This document shows, in pieces, positions 9,145-16,995 of a stretch of 64,000 bases of DNA (its first letter is position 1; every line of letters begins with the position of its first letter). The notes under the pieces were generated by a model, which was given only the letters and a program-made list of their open reading frames with translations, did not search any database and was not told the DNA's origin. The position numbers and the translations under genes were made by a program. This DNA is from Dyadobacter sp. CY261 (lineage in GTDB: Bacteria > Bacteroidota > Bacteroidia > Cytophagales > Spirosomataceae): the NCBI RefSeq assembly GCF_021440085.1, contig NZ_JAKCPW010000006.1:452067-516066 (forward strand). The letters are read 5' to 3'.

Positions 9145-9573
9145 ATGTCACCTATCCGCTATCTCGAAGACGAATTCGTCCCCTACGGCAAGCAGCCCGC
9201 TTCCGAATTTTTGGTAGTTAAAACATCACGCGAGGGCCTTATGCGCGCTGTCGCCGATGAAATTTCCGATCTGGTGGGATTGACTGACAATGAAATCGCC
9301 TACGTGCTTGGCATGACGCCGCGCAACCTGCACCGTATTCAAGGTGATAAAAAGCTTGGTATCGATGCTTCGGAGCGCCTGCTGCTACTTCGCAATGTGC
9401 TTTTACATGCGCTAGATACGTTTGAAGGTAATGAGAATGTCGTGAGGCATTGGCTTCGGACACCCATTATTGAGCTGAACGAGCAGTCGCCGTTACAATT
9501 AATGGACACGGTGACGGGCTTCGGGCTCGTCGACGACGTGCTGGGTAGGCTGGATTACGGATTACCAGCCTGA
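9145..9573 (+). CDS. Xre/MbcA/ParS-type antitoxin (DUF2384)
   Basis: 142-aa antitoxin partner of the RES toxin 11 bp downstream. Residues about 25-80 form a helix-turn-helix (DEISDLVGLTDNEIAYVLGMTPRNLHRIQ). The C-terminal 55 residues match the toxin-binding ParS pattern, with VVRHWLRTP, SPLQLMDT, then GFGLVDDVLGRLDYG. Antitoxins of this class wrap over the RES active site and bind the operator DNA. The inverted repeat just upstream supports autoregulation. Confidence 0.88.
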   Translation: MSPIRYLEDEFVPYGKQPASEFLVVKTSREGLMRAVADEISDLVGLTDNEIAYVLGMTPRNLHRIQGDKKLGIDASERLLLLRNVLLHALDTFEGNENVVRHWLRTPIIELNEQSPLQLMDTVTGFGLVDDVLGRLDYGLPA

Positions 9574-9584
9574 AAGCGTCTTCT

Positions 9585-10049
9585 ATGCCATTGGTTTACA
9601 GAATCACCCGTGAAAAATTTCGGCATGACGCACTTTCTACCGAGGGAAGCAGGCTCTTTGGTGCCCGCTGGAACCCAAAAGGTATTGGCGTTCTTTACAC
9701 CACATCTACTCCCGAGCTTGGACTTGTAGAAACCCTTGCTCACGCGCCGGGCGTGCGTTACGAAGATCTACCAAAATATTGGCTTTCCTCCATTGAAATA
9801 CCGGATGATATCCGGTTTTACGACCGTCAGGACCTACCAGCATATTGGCAGGATAAAACTTACGGACGCACGCAGTTTTGGCTCAAAGACTGGCTTATTA
9901 AACCCGATGTGCTGGCAATAGGTATTCCTTCTGTAATAGTACCATTCTCTTCCAATATCATTCTCCATCCCGGGCATTTACTATTTGTAAAGGTCAAGCT
10001 AGTAGCCCAGGATCGAATTCCAATTGACCGTCGTTTGTGGCGAAATTGA
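9585..10049 (+). CDS. RES-domain toxin (NAD+-depleting)
   Basis: 154-aa RES family toxin. Known members degrade or phosphorolyse NAD+ (MbcT) or ADP-ribosylate targets (ParT). The family residues are visible: R28 in GARWNPKG, Y38 in VLYTTSTPELG, E49 in LVETLAH, S116 in PSVIVP, and N124 in a downstream NIILHP. Length is normal and no frame damage is seen, so it is probably active when freed. It lies 11 bp after the antitoxin in one operon and is followed by a long perfect inverted repeat. Confidence 0.9.
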   Translation: MPLVYRITREKFRHDALSTEGSRLFGARWNPKGIGVLYTTSTPELGLVETLAHAPGVRYEDLPKYWLSSIEIPDDIRFYDRQDLPAYWQDKTYGRTQFWLKDWLIKPDVLAIGIPSVIVPFSSNIILHPGHLLFVKVKLVAQDRIPIDRRLWRN

Positions 10050-10050
10050 G

Positions 10051-10117
10051 TAGCCTGAATAAGTTTCCCTCCCGTATTCAACAGTAAAGACAATCCACAC
10101 GGGACTTATTCAGGCTA
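10051..10117. repeat. Perfect 14-bp inverted repeat after the RES toxin gene
   Basis: TAGCCTGAATAAGT (10051-10064) is repeated as the exact reverse complement at 10104-10117 with a 39-bp spacer. It begins 1 base after the toxin stop codon and ends 18 bases before the FAH-family gene. There is no T-run, so it is not a standard terminator. It could be a long RNA hairpin or a boundary left by insertion of the toxin-antitoxin module. Confidence 0.7.
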
Positions 10118-10135
10118 AACCAACATTTGCATTTC

Positions 10136-10972
10136 ATGAAGTTATATAAGACCGAAAATGGTATTCTTCTCGAACACGAAGACATTTTCTACCGCCTCCA
10201 CGAAACCAATTGGGACATCGTCGCCAATCGTAACAACTTGTACGAATGGCTTGAAGATCAGACTAAAAGCCTCATTGCACTAACTTTCACCGACGACATC
10301 CCGATGCCGGAGGTACTGGCCCCAATCGGTTCCCAGGAAGTGTGGGCATCCGGTGTGACTTATTTTAAAAGTCGGACCGCACGCATGGAAGAATCCGAAA
10401 AAGCAGGTGGCGGCAGCTTTTACGACCGCGTATACGAAGCCGAACGCCCCGAACTTTTCTTTAAATCGACAGCATGGCGTGTAGTAGGGCACCACGGCAC
10501 TGTACGCATCCGCAAAGATTCGACCTGGGACGTACCAGAACCTGAATTGACGCTTTTTGCTACCTCCGAAGGTGCATTGGTGGGTTACACTATTGGAAAT
10601 GACATGAGTTCCCGGAGCATCGAGGGAGAAAACCCATTGTACTTACCACAAGCTAAATCCTACACGGGAAGCGCCGCCCTCGGGCCTTGCCTTTATGTAT
10701 TCAAAGAGCAATTGGGCAGCGACACGGTGATCGACCTGTCGATTGTGCGTGGTGCCGAGGAGGTTTTCAATGGACAGGTTAACCTATCGCAAATGAAGCG
10801 CAAGCCTGAGGAATTGCTGCATTTCCTTTACCGCGAGATGGATTTCCCGCATGGCTCCTATCTAATGACAGGCACCGGGATTGTGCCATCTTCGGATTTT
10901 ACTTTGCAATCGGGCGACGTGGTCCACATTACCATTGAGCCCATCGGCACTTTAACGAATACAGTAGGCTGA
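10136..10972 (+). CDS. Fumarylacetoacetate hydrolase-family protein
   Basis: 278-aa FAH-superfamily enzyme. The metal-binding acidic trio is visible: E in the ARMEES region, and PEPELTLF near residue 137 with its paired glutamates. GNDMSSRSIEGENPLYLPQAK follows, then the C-terminal TGTGIVP. ASGVTYFKSRTARMEES resembles 2-keto-3-deoxy-sugar-acid dehydratases (AraD1/KdaD) more than true FAH of tyrosine breakdown. A role in sugar-acid catabolism is therefore inferred. The ATG at 10136 is chosen over one 9 bases upstream because it begins at the conserved MKLYKT. A strong hairpin terminator follows. Confidence 0.8.
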   Translation: MKLYKTENGILLEHEDIFYRLHETNWDIVANRNNLYEWLEDQTKSLIALTFTDDIPMPEVLAPIGSQEVWASGVTYFKSRTARMEESEKAGGGSFYDRVYEAERPELFFKSTAWRVVGHHGTVRIRKDSTWDVPEPELTLFATSEGALVGYTIGNDMSSRSIEGENPLYLPQAKSYTGSAALGPCLYVFKEQLGSDTVIDLSIVRGAEEVFNGQVNLSQMKRKPEELLHFLYREMDFPHGSYLMTGTGIVPSSDFTLQSGDVVHITIEPIGTLTNTVG

Positions 10973-10979
10973 TAAAAGA

Positions 10980-11015
10980 AAAAGCTGCACGGATTGACCT
11001 TGCAGCTTTTTCTTT
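10980..11015 (+). terminator. Intrinsic terminator after the FAH-family gene
   Basis: AAAAGCTGCA (10980-10989) pairs with TGCAGCTTTT (11001-11010) around an 11-base loop and runs into TTTTTCTTT. It lies 7 bases after the stop codon. The A-run on the other side may also serve the convergent small secreted gene. Confidence 0.85.
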
Positions 11016-11032
11016 AAAGATTGAAGTATCGC

Positions 11033-11434
11033 TTACGAATGCCCGAGTTTGGGAATAAAAGTGTAAATCACACAACGGACAACACCAACGAGCTTGCTCA
11101 CCATCGAGTCGTCGCTGTTTTCGCTTTCTTCGCTTTCAAAAAATGCCGCAGGACCTACTTCCAAAATACGGGCATTTAGCGTGACAATGTCAGAAGCGGG
11201 CATGCTTGCGCTGGTATTCTTGATCAAACCTGCGTGCTTCACCTGGACGGGCGCTTTTACTGCCTTCATAGCCTTTATCGCGGGTTTCGCCTTTTTGGCA
11301 ATCGTTTTTTCAGTTACACATTCTTTACCAGATTGCAGCTTTCTGTGCGCCACAAACATGTTGTGCACGTAACCTGTGGCGCTGGCTTGCAGACTGATTA
11401 ATATGAGGATTATAAAGATTCTGAGTGTTTTCAT
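11033..11434 (-). CDS. Small secreted hypothetical protein
   Basis: 133-aa protein of unknown function. Residues 1-20 form a clear signal peptide (MKTLRIFIILILISLQASA). The mature part is rich in Lys and Ala (KKAKPAIKAMKAVKAP near residue 47), followed by an acidic ESEESENSDDS patch and a hydrophobic tail with a Cys. The ATG at 11434 is used; a TTG four codons upstream is less likely. A good promoter lies upstream on the same strand at 11502-11533, and a 16-bp palindrome sits between promoter and start. Confidence 0.65.
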   Translation of the reverse strand: MKTLRIFIILILISLQASATGYVHNMFVAHRKLQSGKECVTEKTIAKKAKPAIKAMKAVKAPVQVKHAGLIKNTSASMPASDIVTLNARILEVGPAAFFESEESENSDDSMVSKLVGVVRCVIYTFIPKLGHS

Positions 11435-11464
11435 GGCTTGTTTCAATTGTTAAGATCCGTATGG

Positions 11465-11480
11465 AATTCCAGCTGGAATT
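11465..11480. promoter_or_regulatory. 16-bp perfect palindrome in the 5' leader of the secreted protein gene
   Basis: AATTCCAGCTGGAATT reads the same on both strands. It lies between the promoter-like boxes at 11502-11533 and the gene start at 11434. It could be an operator or a short leader hairpin. Confidence 0.45.
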
Positions 11481-11501
11481 ATGTGTAACTAATTGACCTT
11501 A

Positions 11502-11533
11502 CAAATATATATGTTTCATTAGGTATCTTGCAA
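11502..11533 (-). promoter_or_regulatory. Bacteroidota-type promoter for the secreted protein gene
   Basis: On the minus strand TATATTTG (11502-11509) fits the -7 consensus TAnnTTTG. A TTG at 11531-11533 lies 21 bases upstream as a -33 element. Otherwise the 329-base gap from 11435 to 11763 holds only the palindrome at 11465-11480 and the terminator at 11708-11744. It contains no convincing gene. Confidence 0.5.
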
Positions 11534-11707
11534 TACATAGTACCTTGTTTTTAACATTTTTTTGAAAATTTTTCGAGATCCGTATAAAGTACCGTGGCTG
11601 GCCGGATAACAGATGTAAAAGTACTATAAAAGGTTGCTCTAGATATCTTAAAAAAGACGAACTGTCATATTTTTCCGCTGAACAGTAGCTGGTTACGGAT
11701 AAAATGT

Positions 11708-11744
11708 AAAACGCCGACGGGAAAAAATCCCCGCCGGCGTTTTT
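11708..11744 (-). terminator. Intrinsic terminator after der
   Basis: AAAACGCCG (11708-11716) pairs with CGGCGTTTT (11735-11743), with further CGGG/CCCG pairing inside. It is flanked by A- and T-runs, so it can work in both directions. It lies 20 bases past the der stop codon. Confidence 0.85.
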
Positions 11745-11763
11745 GCTTAGCATTTTGTCCAAC

Positions 11764-13074
11764 TTACTTCTCGCGGAAGAATATAGTTATCGGCACGCCC
11801 GAAAAATCGAAGTTTTCGCGCAAGCGGTTTTCCAGGTAGCGCAAATATGGCTCTTTGACGTGCTTGGGATTACTGCTGAAAAACACGAATGTCGGCGACG
11901 GCGTCGGCAACTGGATCATATATTTGATATTGATGTACTTACCGCGGTGTGCTGGTGGCGGGTACCTCTCAATCTCCGCCTGCATTACCTCGTTCAGTTT
12001 CGAAGTCGTGATTTTCTTCGTTTTGTTCTGATACACTTCCATCGCCTTTTCCATCACCTGGTGAATGCGCTGTTTCTCAACAACGGATGCAAAAATGATC
12101 GGCATATAGTTCATCGGTGCCAGCTTTTCCAGCAATGCTTTTTTATATTGATCGGCCGTTTTGGAATCCTTTTCTACGAGGTCCCATTTGTTGACCATAA
12201 TTACAATGCCTTTTTTCGCCTTGTCGGCCTGGCCGATGATATTCATGTCCTGGCCTTCGAGTCCCAGCGTTGCGTCGAGCAGGACAATGCAGATGTCGGA
12301 TTCTTCCATTGCCTTCACCGAGCGGAGTGTCGAATAGAATTCGATATCCTCTTTTACGCGTGATTTTCTGCGGATTCCGGCGGTGTCGGTCAGGATAAAG
12401 TTCATCCCGAATGCATTATAATGCGTATGGATCGCGTCACGCGTAGTACCCGCGATGTCGGTCACGATACTGCGGTCTGTACCGGTAAGCACATTCAGGA
12501 ATGAGGATTTGCCAACATTCGGCCGACCCATTATCGCAATACGCGGGATGCCTTCCTCCGGATTTTCGATGCCTGCGGTTTCGAAATGTTCGATCACTTT
12601 ATCGAGCAACTCGCCGGTGCCGAAACCTGTTTGCGCGGAGATTGCGAAAATCTCATCACCCAAACCCAGTTCATAAAATTCCGCCGCCGATTGGTAGCGC
12701 TCCGTTGTCTCGGCTTTATTTGCTACAAGATAAACTGGCTTATTGAAGCGGCGAAGTACATTTGCGAAGTCTTTATCGAGGTCTGTAAGGCCCGTCATGG
12801 TATCGACCATAAAAAGGACTACCGTCGACTCTTCGATCGCGAGTTCTACCTGATCACGGATCGCTCCTTCAAATATATCTTCCGAGCCTACTACATAACC
12901 ACCGGTGTCGATCACTGTGAAATATTGGTCTGTCCATTCGCCGTAACCATAGTGCCTGTCGCGGGTTACGCCACTCTGATTGTCCATAATGGCCTTCCTG
13001 CTTTCGGTAAGGCGGTTGAACAAAGTGGATTTGCCCACATTCGGACGACCAACAATCGATATTATATTTGTCAT
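11764..13074 (-). CDS. der: Ribosome-assembly GTPase Der (EngA)
   Basis: 436-aa GTPase with the two tandem G domains unique to Der. The first has GRPNVGKSTLFNRL (residue 8 on) and DTGG. The second has GRPNVGKSSFLNVLTG near residue 182 and DTAGIRRK. NKAE and NKWD guanine motifs are present. The C-terminal 80 residues form the KH-like domain with the PPPAHRGKYINIKY segment. It matures the 50S ribosomal subunit. It follows era by 64 bp, and the pair is probably co-transcribed on the minus strand. Confidence 0.97.
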   Translation of the reverse strand: MTNIISIVGRPNVGKSTLFNRLTESRKAIMDNQSGVTRDRHYGYGEWTDQYFTVIDTGGYVVGSEDIFEGAIRDQVELAIEESTVVLFMVDTMTGLTDLDKDFANVLRRFNKPVYLVANKAETTERYQSAAEFYELGLGDEIFAISAQTGFGTGELLDKVIEHFETAGIENPEEGIPRIAIMGRPNVGKSSFLNVLTGTDRSIVTDIAGTTRDAIHTHYNAFGMNFILTDTAGIRRKSRVKEDIEFYSTLRSVKAMEESDICIVLLDATLGLEGQDMNIIGQADKAKKGIVIMVNKWDLVEKDSKTADQYKKALLEKLAPMNYMPIIFASVVEKQRIHQVMEKAMEVYQNKTKKITTSKLNEVMQAEIERYPPPAHRGKYINIKYMIQLPTPSPTFVFFSSNPKHVKEPYLRYLENRLRENFDFSGVPITIFFREK

Positions 13075-13138
13075 TTTTCTTAACTATTAATATGATCCGG
13101 GCGGTTTGACACCAGCCCTTCATTCGTTTTACTTAAAA

Positions 13139-14065
13139 TTATTCCTGATAGCCGAGTTGGCGCAGCTTGTTTTCCTTGCTTCTCCAATCCGGTTCTACTT
13201 TTACATGTTGTTCAAGGAAGACTTTCTTGCCAAAGAAATCTTCCAGATCCTGCCGCGCCTGGGTCCCCACTTTTTTCAACATTTCCCCCTTTTCACCAAT
13301 AATGATCCCTTTCTGGCTTTTGCGTTCGACCAGAATTTCTGCACGGATCACGATGATGTCGTCCTTATCTTTAAATTCGGTGATTACGACCTCGGAGCTG
13401 TATGGAATTTCCTGGCGGTAATTCAAGAAGATCTTTTCGCGGATGATTTCAGAAGCAAAAAAACGTTCCGGCTTGTCGGTTAGTTCATCTTCGTCAAAAT
13501 AAGGCGGGTGGAATGGCAAGCGTGTTACCACCGCATCGAACAATGTGCCGATGTTGGCGTTTTCTAATGCGGATATTGGCACAATGGCAGCAGGATGGAT
13601 CTCATTCTCCCATTCCTCCGTTTTGCGCTTTACCTCTTCCTCATTCGAAAGGTCGATCTTGTTCAAAACCAGGACAACAGGCGATTGCGTCCGTTTTAAA
13701 AGCGGCAATACCTCATGTTCTGCGGCCTTCTCCCCTATTTCTACCACAAACAACACCACGTCTGCATCTTCCAATGAGCCTTTTACGAAGGTCATCATTG
13801 AGTCGTGCAGCTTGTAGGATGGCTTGATTACCCCCGGCGTGTCGGAATACACGAGTTGAAAAGGGATGTCTTCGTGTTTCCCGTTCAATATTCCGATAAT
13901 ACGATGCCGGGTTGTTTGCGCCTTGGAGGTGATAATCGACATTCTTTCTCCTACAAGCACATTCATGAGCGTCGACTTCCCGACGTTAGGTTTCCCGATA
14001 ATGCTCACAAACCCGGCCCGATGGTTGCGCAATTCGGTATTGTTATTTTCGACTGTTTCTTCCAT
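13139..14065 (-). CDS. era: GTPase Era
   Basis: 308-aa GTPase that binds 16S rRNA near its 3' end during 30S maturation. It has G1 GKPNVGKSTLMN at residue 23, the DTPG G3 motif, and NKID. The C-terminal KH domain carries the loop IIGEKGEMLKKVGTQARQDL that grips RNA. It begins 45 bp after the sulfatase-like gene stop and precedes der, which makes two ribosome-assembly GTPases in one unit. Confidence 0.97.
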   Translation of the reverse strand: MEETVENNNTELRNHRAGFVSIIGKPNVGKSTLMNVLVGERMSIITSKAQTTRHRIIGILNGKHEDIPFQLVYSDTPGVIKPSYKLHDSMMTFVKGSLEDADVVLFVVEIGEKAAEHEVLPLLKRTQSPVVLVLNKIDLSNEEEVKRKTEEWENEIHPAAIVPISALENANIGTLFDAVVTRLPFHPPYFDEDELTDKPERFFASEIIREKIFLNYRQEIPYSSEVVITEFKDKDDIIVIRAEILVERKSQKGIIIGEKGEMLKKVGTQARQDLEDFFGKKVFLEQHVKVEPDWRSKENKLRQLGYQE

Positions 14066-14110
14066 AAAAATTACTTCTTCACTTTTTTCTGCTTCTCAAA
14101 AACCTTCCAA

Positions 14111-16102
14111 CTAAGGTGTTACCGTCATCCGGTCGTCCAGCATTCGGTTCGAATATTGCTGGATAAATGCCTTAACCTGCAATTCCATAGGTCCCTGCAC
14201 CTCCGGAATCCTACCCGCAAGGTTATTTTTCAAAAGCTTGTCTTCCTGATATTTATACAAACCTACGGTTTTCCGGCCATCAAATTGCAAAACATATGGC
14301 CCGTTGAACCATTGATAAGCCCCGTCATAGTTGACAGCAAAGTTTAACGGAGGGTTCCCGAAGACATTTTTTCCAAAGCCAAAATAGGGCTTGTCGTAAT
14401 GCAGATAACCCAATATCGATGGCATAATGTCGATTTGCTGGACAAGTCGGCTGCTATCGACGCCGGGCGACGCTTCGACTGTCATTGTCTGTTCTCCCGG
14501 CGAATTATCGCCCGGCGCATAGAATAAAATAGGTATTGAGAAATTACCGACAGAGGTCTGGTATTTGGGATAATGTGCAAATGTAGCCGCATGATCGGCC
14601 GTGATCACAAATAATGTATTCCTGAACCAGGGCTTATCCTTGATCGAATCGAAGAATTTCCGCAATGCATTATCGGTATAACCCATCGTTTCATAAATCG
14701 GCAACGGGCCTTTCGGGAACTTGCCCTTATAACGCTTAGGAATCTGGAACGGGTCGTGGGAAGAGACCGTAAATAATGTACTCATAAACGGTTGCTGAAA
14801 GGTATTCAGCTTTTTGGACCAGAATTGCATGAATTCCTCGTCCCAAATGCCCCAGATGCCATCATAATCCGCATCGTTGCCATACTCGGTCTTTCCGTAA
14901 TAATCTTTGATGCCAATTAGGTTGGTGAATGCCTTGAAGCCCATCGAACCATTGGGCGCGCCGTGAAAGAATGAGGTATGGTACCCCTTCGATTTCAGCA
15001 TTTCCGGTAGGCTAGGTAGCTTGTTATCGGTGTAGCGGGTCAAAATGAAAGGTTCCATAATGCCCGGAATGCCCGTTAGCACGGACGGAATAGCTTCTAT
15101 GGACTTTGCACCATTTGCAAATGAATACCAATGGACCTTGCTATGTCGCATCAGCGAATCGATGAATGGCGTGTAACCTTTATAGGTACCGTTTTCAAGC
15201 TCCCGATTGTACGTCCCTACCATTTCTTTCCCAAAGCTTTCCCAGATCAGGATCACCACATTTTTAGGACGAAATGCGGGCGCATTCGGTTCGGGCATAT
15301 GAATGGGAGAATAAACCGCATTCATTTCCTGTTCCGATTTGAAGTAATCCGCACGCTGATAGTCAGATCTTTTCAATGTTTTAAAGATGCAAAAAGGAGT
15401 GTTCAAGACGATAAACATTTCCTTGGGCTTATCTACGTACTCTCCCGCGTTGCTCAGCGTGATCGGCCGTGTGCTGTGGCGGAAACCTCCCTTCACACCA
15501 CCGACAAAGAGGAACACCGCAACGGTCATCAATACGCTGTGTACCAGGAATATCTGCCATGCCGGACGTCCGGGTTTCGGGCTTACCTTCCAACGACGTG
15601 TCAAATAAACCACCGACGCCACCAGTAGCGCCCATATCAGCACAACATACCAGTAATGCACCAAAAAGCCGCCAAAGAGCTTGTGCATATTGTTTTCATG
15701 CGAAAACTCCTGCAAAACCGACCATGTGCTCCTTTTAATCGTGAAGCGATAATAAATAAAATCGGCACAGTTGGCGAGCAGGGCAATGCTGTTGGTGATG
15801 ATAAAAAGATAGTCCAGGACTTTCTGAAACGAGGGCCTGTATTTGAACGTAAAAGGGATCAACGTCAGAAACACGTATAGCACGTTCGTGTAAAGTACCG
15901 CCACCAGATCAAACCGAATGCCTCCCAGAAATAACCGCGGCGCTAATGACAAACCTACTTCGGGAAAAAAGGTTTGATTGAACAGAAAAAAGAGAATGCG
16001 GCAAATACTAAACAAGATCATGATGCCGAGCAGCCTTATTAGCAGCACCTGATGAATACGCCATCCGAAACCGAAACCGGAAGCGCCTGTATATGAACTC
16101 AT
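14111..16102 (-). CDS. LTA synthase-family membrane sulfatase/phosphotransferase
   Basis: 663-aa protein with about five N-terminal transmembrane helices (residues 15-210), followed by an outward-facing alkaline-phosphatase-fold domain. Its metal site is seen in VILIWESFGKE, the likely nucleophile in GAKSIEAIPSVLTG, and the distal FVITADHAA with HDPFQ. Family members add phosphoglycerol or phosphoethanolamine groups to glycolipids or glycans using phospholipid donors. Gram-negative Bacteroidota lack lipoteichoic acid, so lipid A or glycan modification is inferred. It is the first gene of the unit leading to era and der. Confidence 0.85.
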   Translation of the reverse strand: MSSYTGASGFGFGWRIHQVLLIRLLGIMILFSICRILFFLFNQTFFPEVGLSLAPRLFLGGIRFDLVAVLYTNVLYVFLTLIPFTFKYRPSFQKVLDYLFIITNSIALLANCADFIYYRFTIKRSTWSVLQEFSHENNMHKLFGGFLVHYWYVVLIWALLVASVVYLTRRWKVSPKPGRPAWQIFLVHSVLMTVAVFLFVGGVKGGFRHSTRPITLSNAGEYVDKPKEMFIVLNTPFCIFKTLKRSDYQRADYFKSEQEMNAVYSPIHMPEPNAPAFRPKNVVILIWESFGKEMVGTYNRELENGTYKGYTPFIDSLMRHSKVHWYSFANGAKSIEAIPSVLTGIPGIMEPFILTRYTDNKLPSLPEMLKSKGYHTSFFHGAPNGSMGFKAFTNLIGIKDYYGKTEYGNDADYDGIWGIWDEEFMQFWSKKLNTFQQPFMSTLFTVSSHDPFQIPKRYKGKFPKGPLPIYETMGYTDNALRKFFDSIKDKPWFRNTLFVITADHAATFAHYPKYQTSVGNFSIPILFYAPGDNSPGEQTMTVEASPGVDSSRLVQQIDIMPSILGYLHYDKPYFGFGKNVFGNPPLNFAVNYDGAYQWFNGPYVLQFDGRKTVGLYKYQEDKLLKNNLAGRIPEVQGPMELQVKAFIQQYSNRMLDDRMTVTP

Positions 16103-16158
16103 AAAATTGATGTCAGAATGTTAGAGGGAAACTTTCTAGAAAGTTTTCACAAAAATAG

Positions 16159-16190
16159 TTGTTTTCTGTAAAACAATTGTTGTATGTTTG
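16159..16190 (+). promoter_or_regulatory. Promoter of the initiator tRNA
   Basis: TATGTTTG at 16183-16190 matches the -7 consensus TAnnTTTG and is preceded by a TTG at 16159-16161 with 21 bases between. The tRNA 5' end lies 20 bases downstream. Confidence 0.6.
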
Positions 16191-16209
16191 CACTCCAATT
16201 CAACGACAC

Positions 16210-16282
<73 letters not shown>

Positions 16283-16287
16283 CACAG

Positions 16288-16325
16288 GCCAAAGCCACTT
16301 TCTTTCGAAAGTGGCTTTTTTTGCG
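16288..16325 (+). terminator. Intrinsic terminator after tRNA-fMet
   Basis: AAAGCCACTTTC pairs with GAAAGTGGCTTT around a TTTC loop and runs into a long T stretch, starting about 9 bases after the tRNA. Confidence 0.9.
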
Positions 16326-16662
16326 TTTATCCGGATTTTCGGGGTCCATCCGGAAATTCCTCGCCTAATTCTCTCCCACTTACTTTTCAACGATCGCAAT
16401 AACAACAAGCTTTCCCTCACTCCAAGCCACAGTTGCATAAATATGTATTTCTAAATTGTTGTAGTAGTACCTCTATTTACGTCATAATCAATTGGTTTAC
16501 GAGTATTTTGAAATCTCCACAAAGAAAAATTTTTTGCCATCGGTGACATATTGTTTTACATGTTTTGAGCTATCTTTGAAAAAGTTAAGAGTTGGTTAGA
16601 AACTTATTCTACAATTTTTTACAACTATACCTACATTATTGTATCTTGCCGACGATTTCTCA
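16326..16662. other. Intergenic stretch with a promoter-like element
   Basis: No gene is seen in this A+T-rich 337-base stretch. TATCTTTG at 16571-16578 fits the -7 consensus, with a TTG at 16551-16553 (17-base spacer). It could drive the small ORF at 16663 and the membrane protein beyond it. Confidence 0.45.
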
Positions 16663-16908
16663 ATGATGCCTTGCAATATGATTATGATAAACCCTTATTT
16701 CTCCGGCTTCGAACATAATGCAGCGCAGATCTGCCGCTTTCTGCAGACACACAAAACATTTACACTTCTGCTTTCGGGAGGACGCATTGTTCACCACCAG
16801 GTCGAAGATGCTACCCGGTTCAGAACCTGGCTTCTGACGCATCAAATCGAAGACGTCCGTGAGTCTTTTACCAAAAACTACTCAGCTTACAATCTGATGT
16901 CCGCCTGA
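16663..16908 (+). CDS. Small hypothetical protein
   Basis: 81-aa protein of unknown function (from MMPCNMIMINPYF to YNLMSA) with no signal peptide or clear transmembrane segment. The composition is protein-like and balanced. It includes FLQTHKTFTLLLSGGRIVHH, which looks like two beta strands and a turn, and a helical RFRTWLLTHQIEDVRESF. A promoter-like TTG/TATCTTTG pair lies about 90 bases upstream on the same strand. An in-frame TTG at 16639 is an alternative start. I do not recognise a family. Confidence 0.5.
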   Translation: MMPCNMIMINPYFSGFEHNAAQICRFLQTHKTFTLLLSGGRIVHHQVEDATRFRTWLLTHQIEDVRESFTKNYSAYNLMSA

Positions 16909-16995
16909 TTCGTAAGCTCCGTCTATGCTGCTCAGGCTCCCGCCCGTATCCTCACTGATGCGCTATTCAGCACGTCCGTTTAAAATAAATGTCTT

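Noticed and set aside
11499..11762. 87-codon minus-strand ORF after der
   Set aside because: It overlaps the intrinsic terminator and shows no conserved pattern or signal.
11743..12363. 206-codon plus-strand frame inside der
   Set aside because: It is antisense to the intact Der GTPase and has His/Phe-rich shadow composition.
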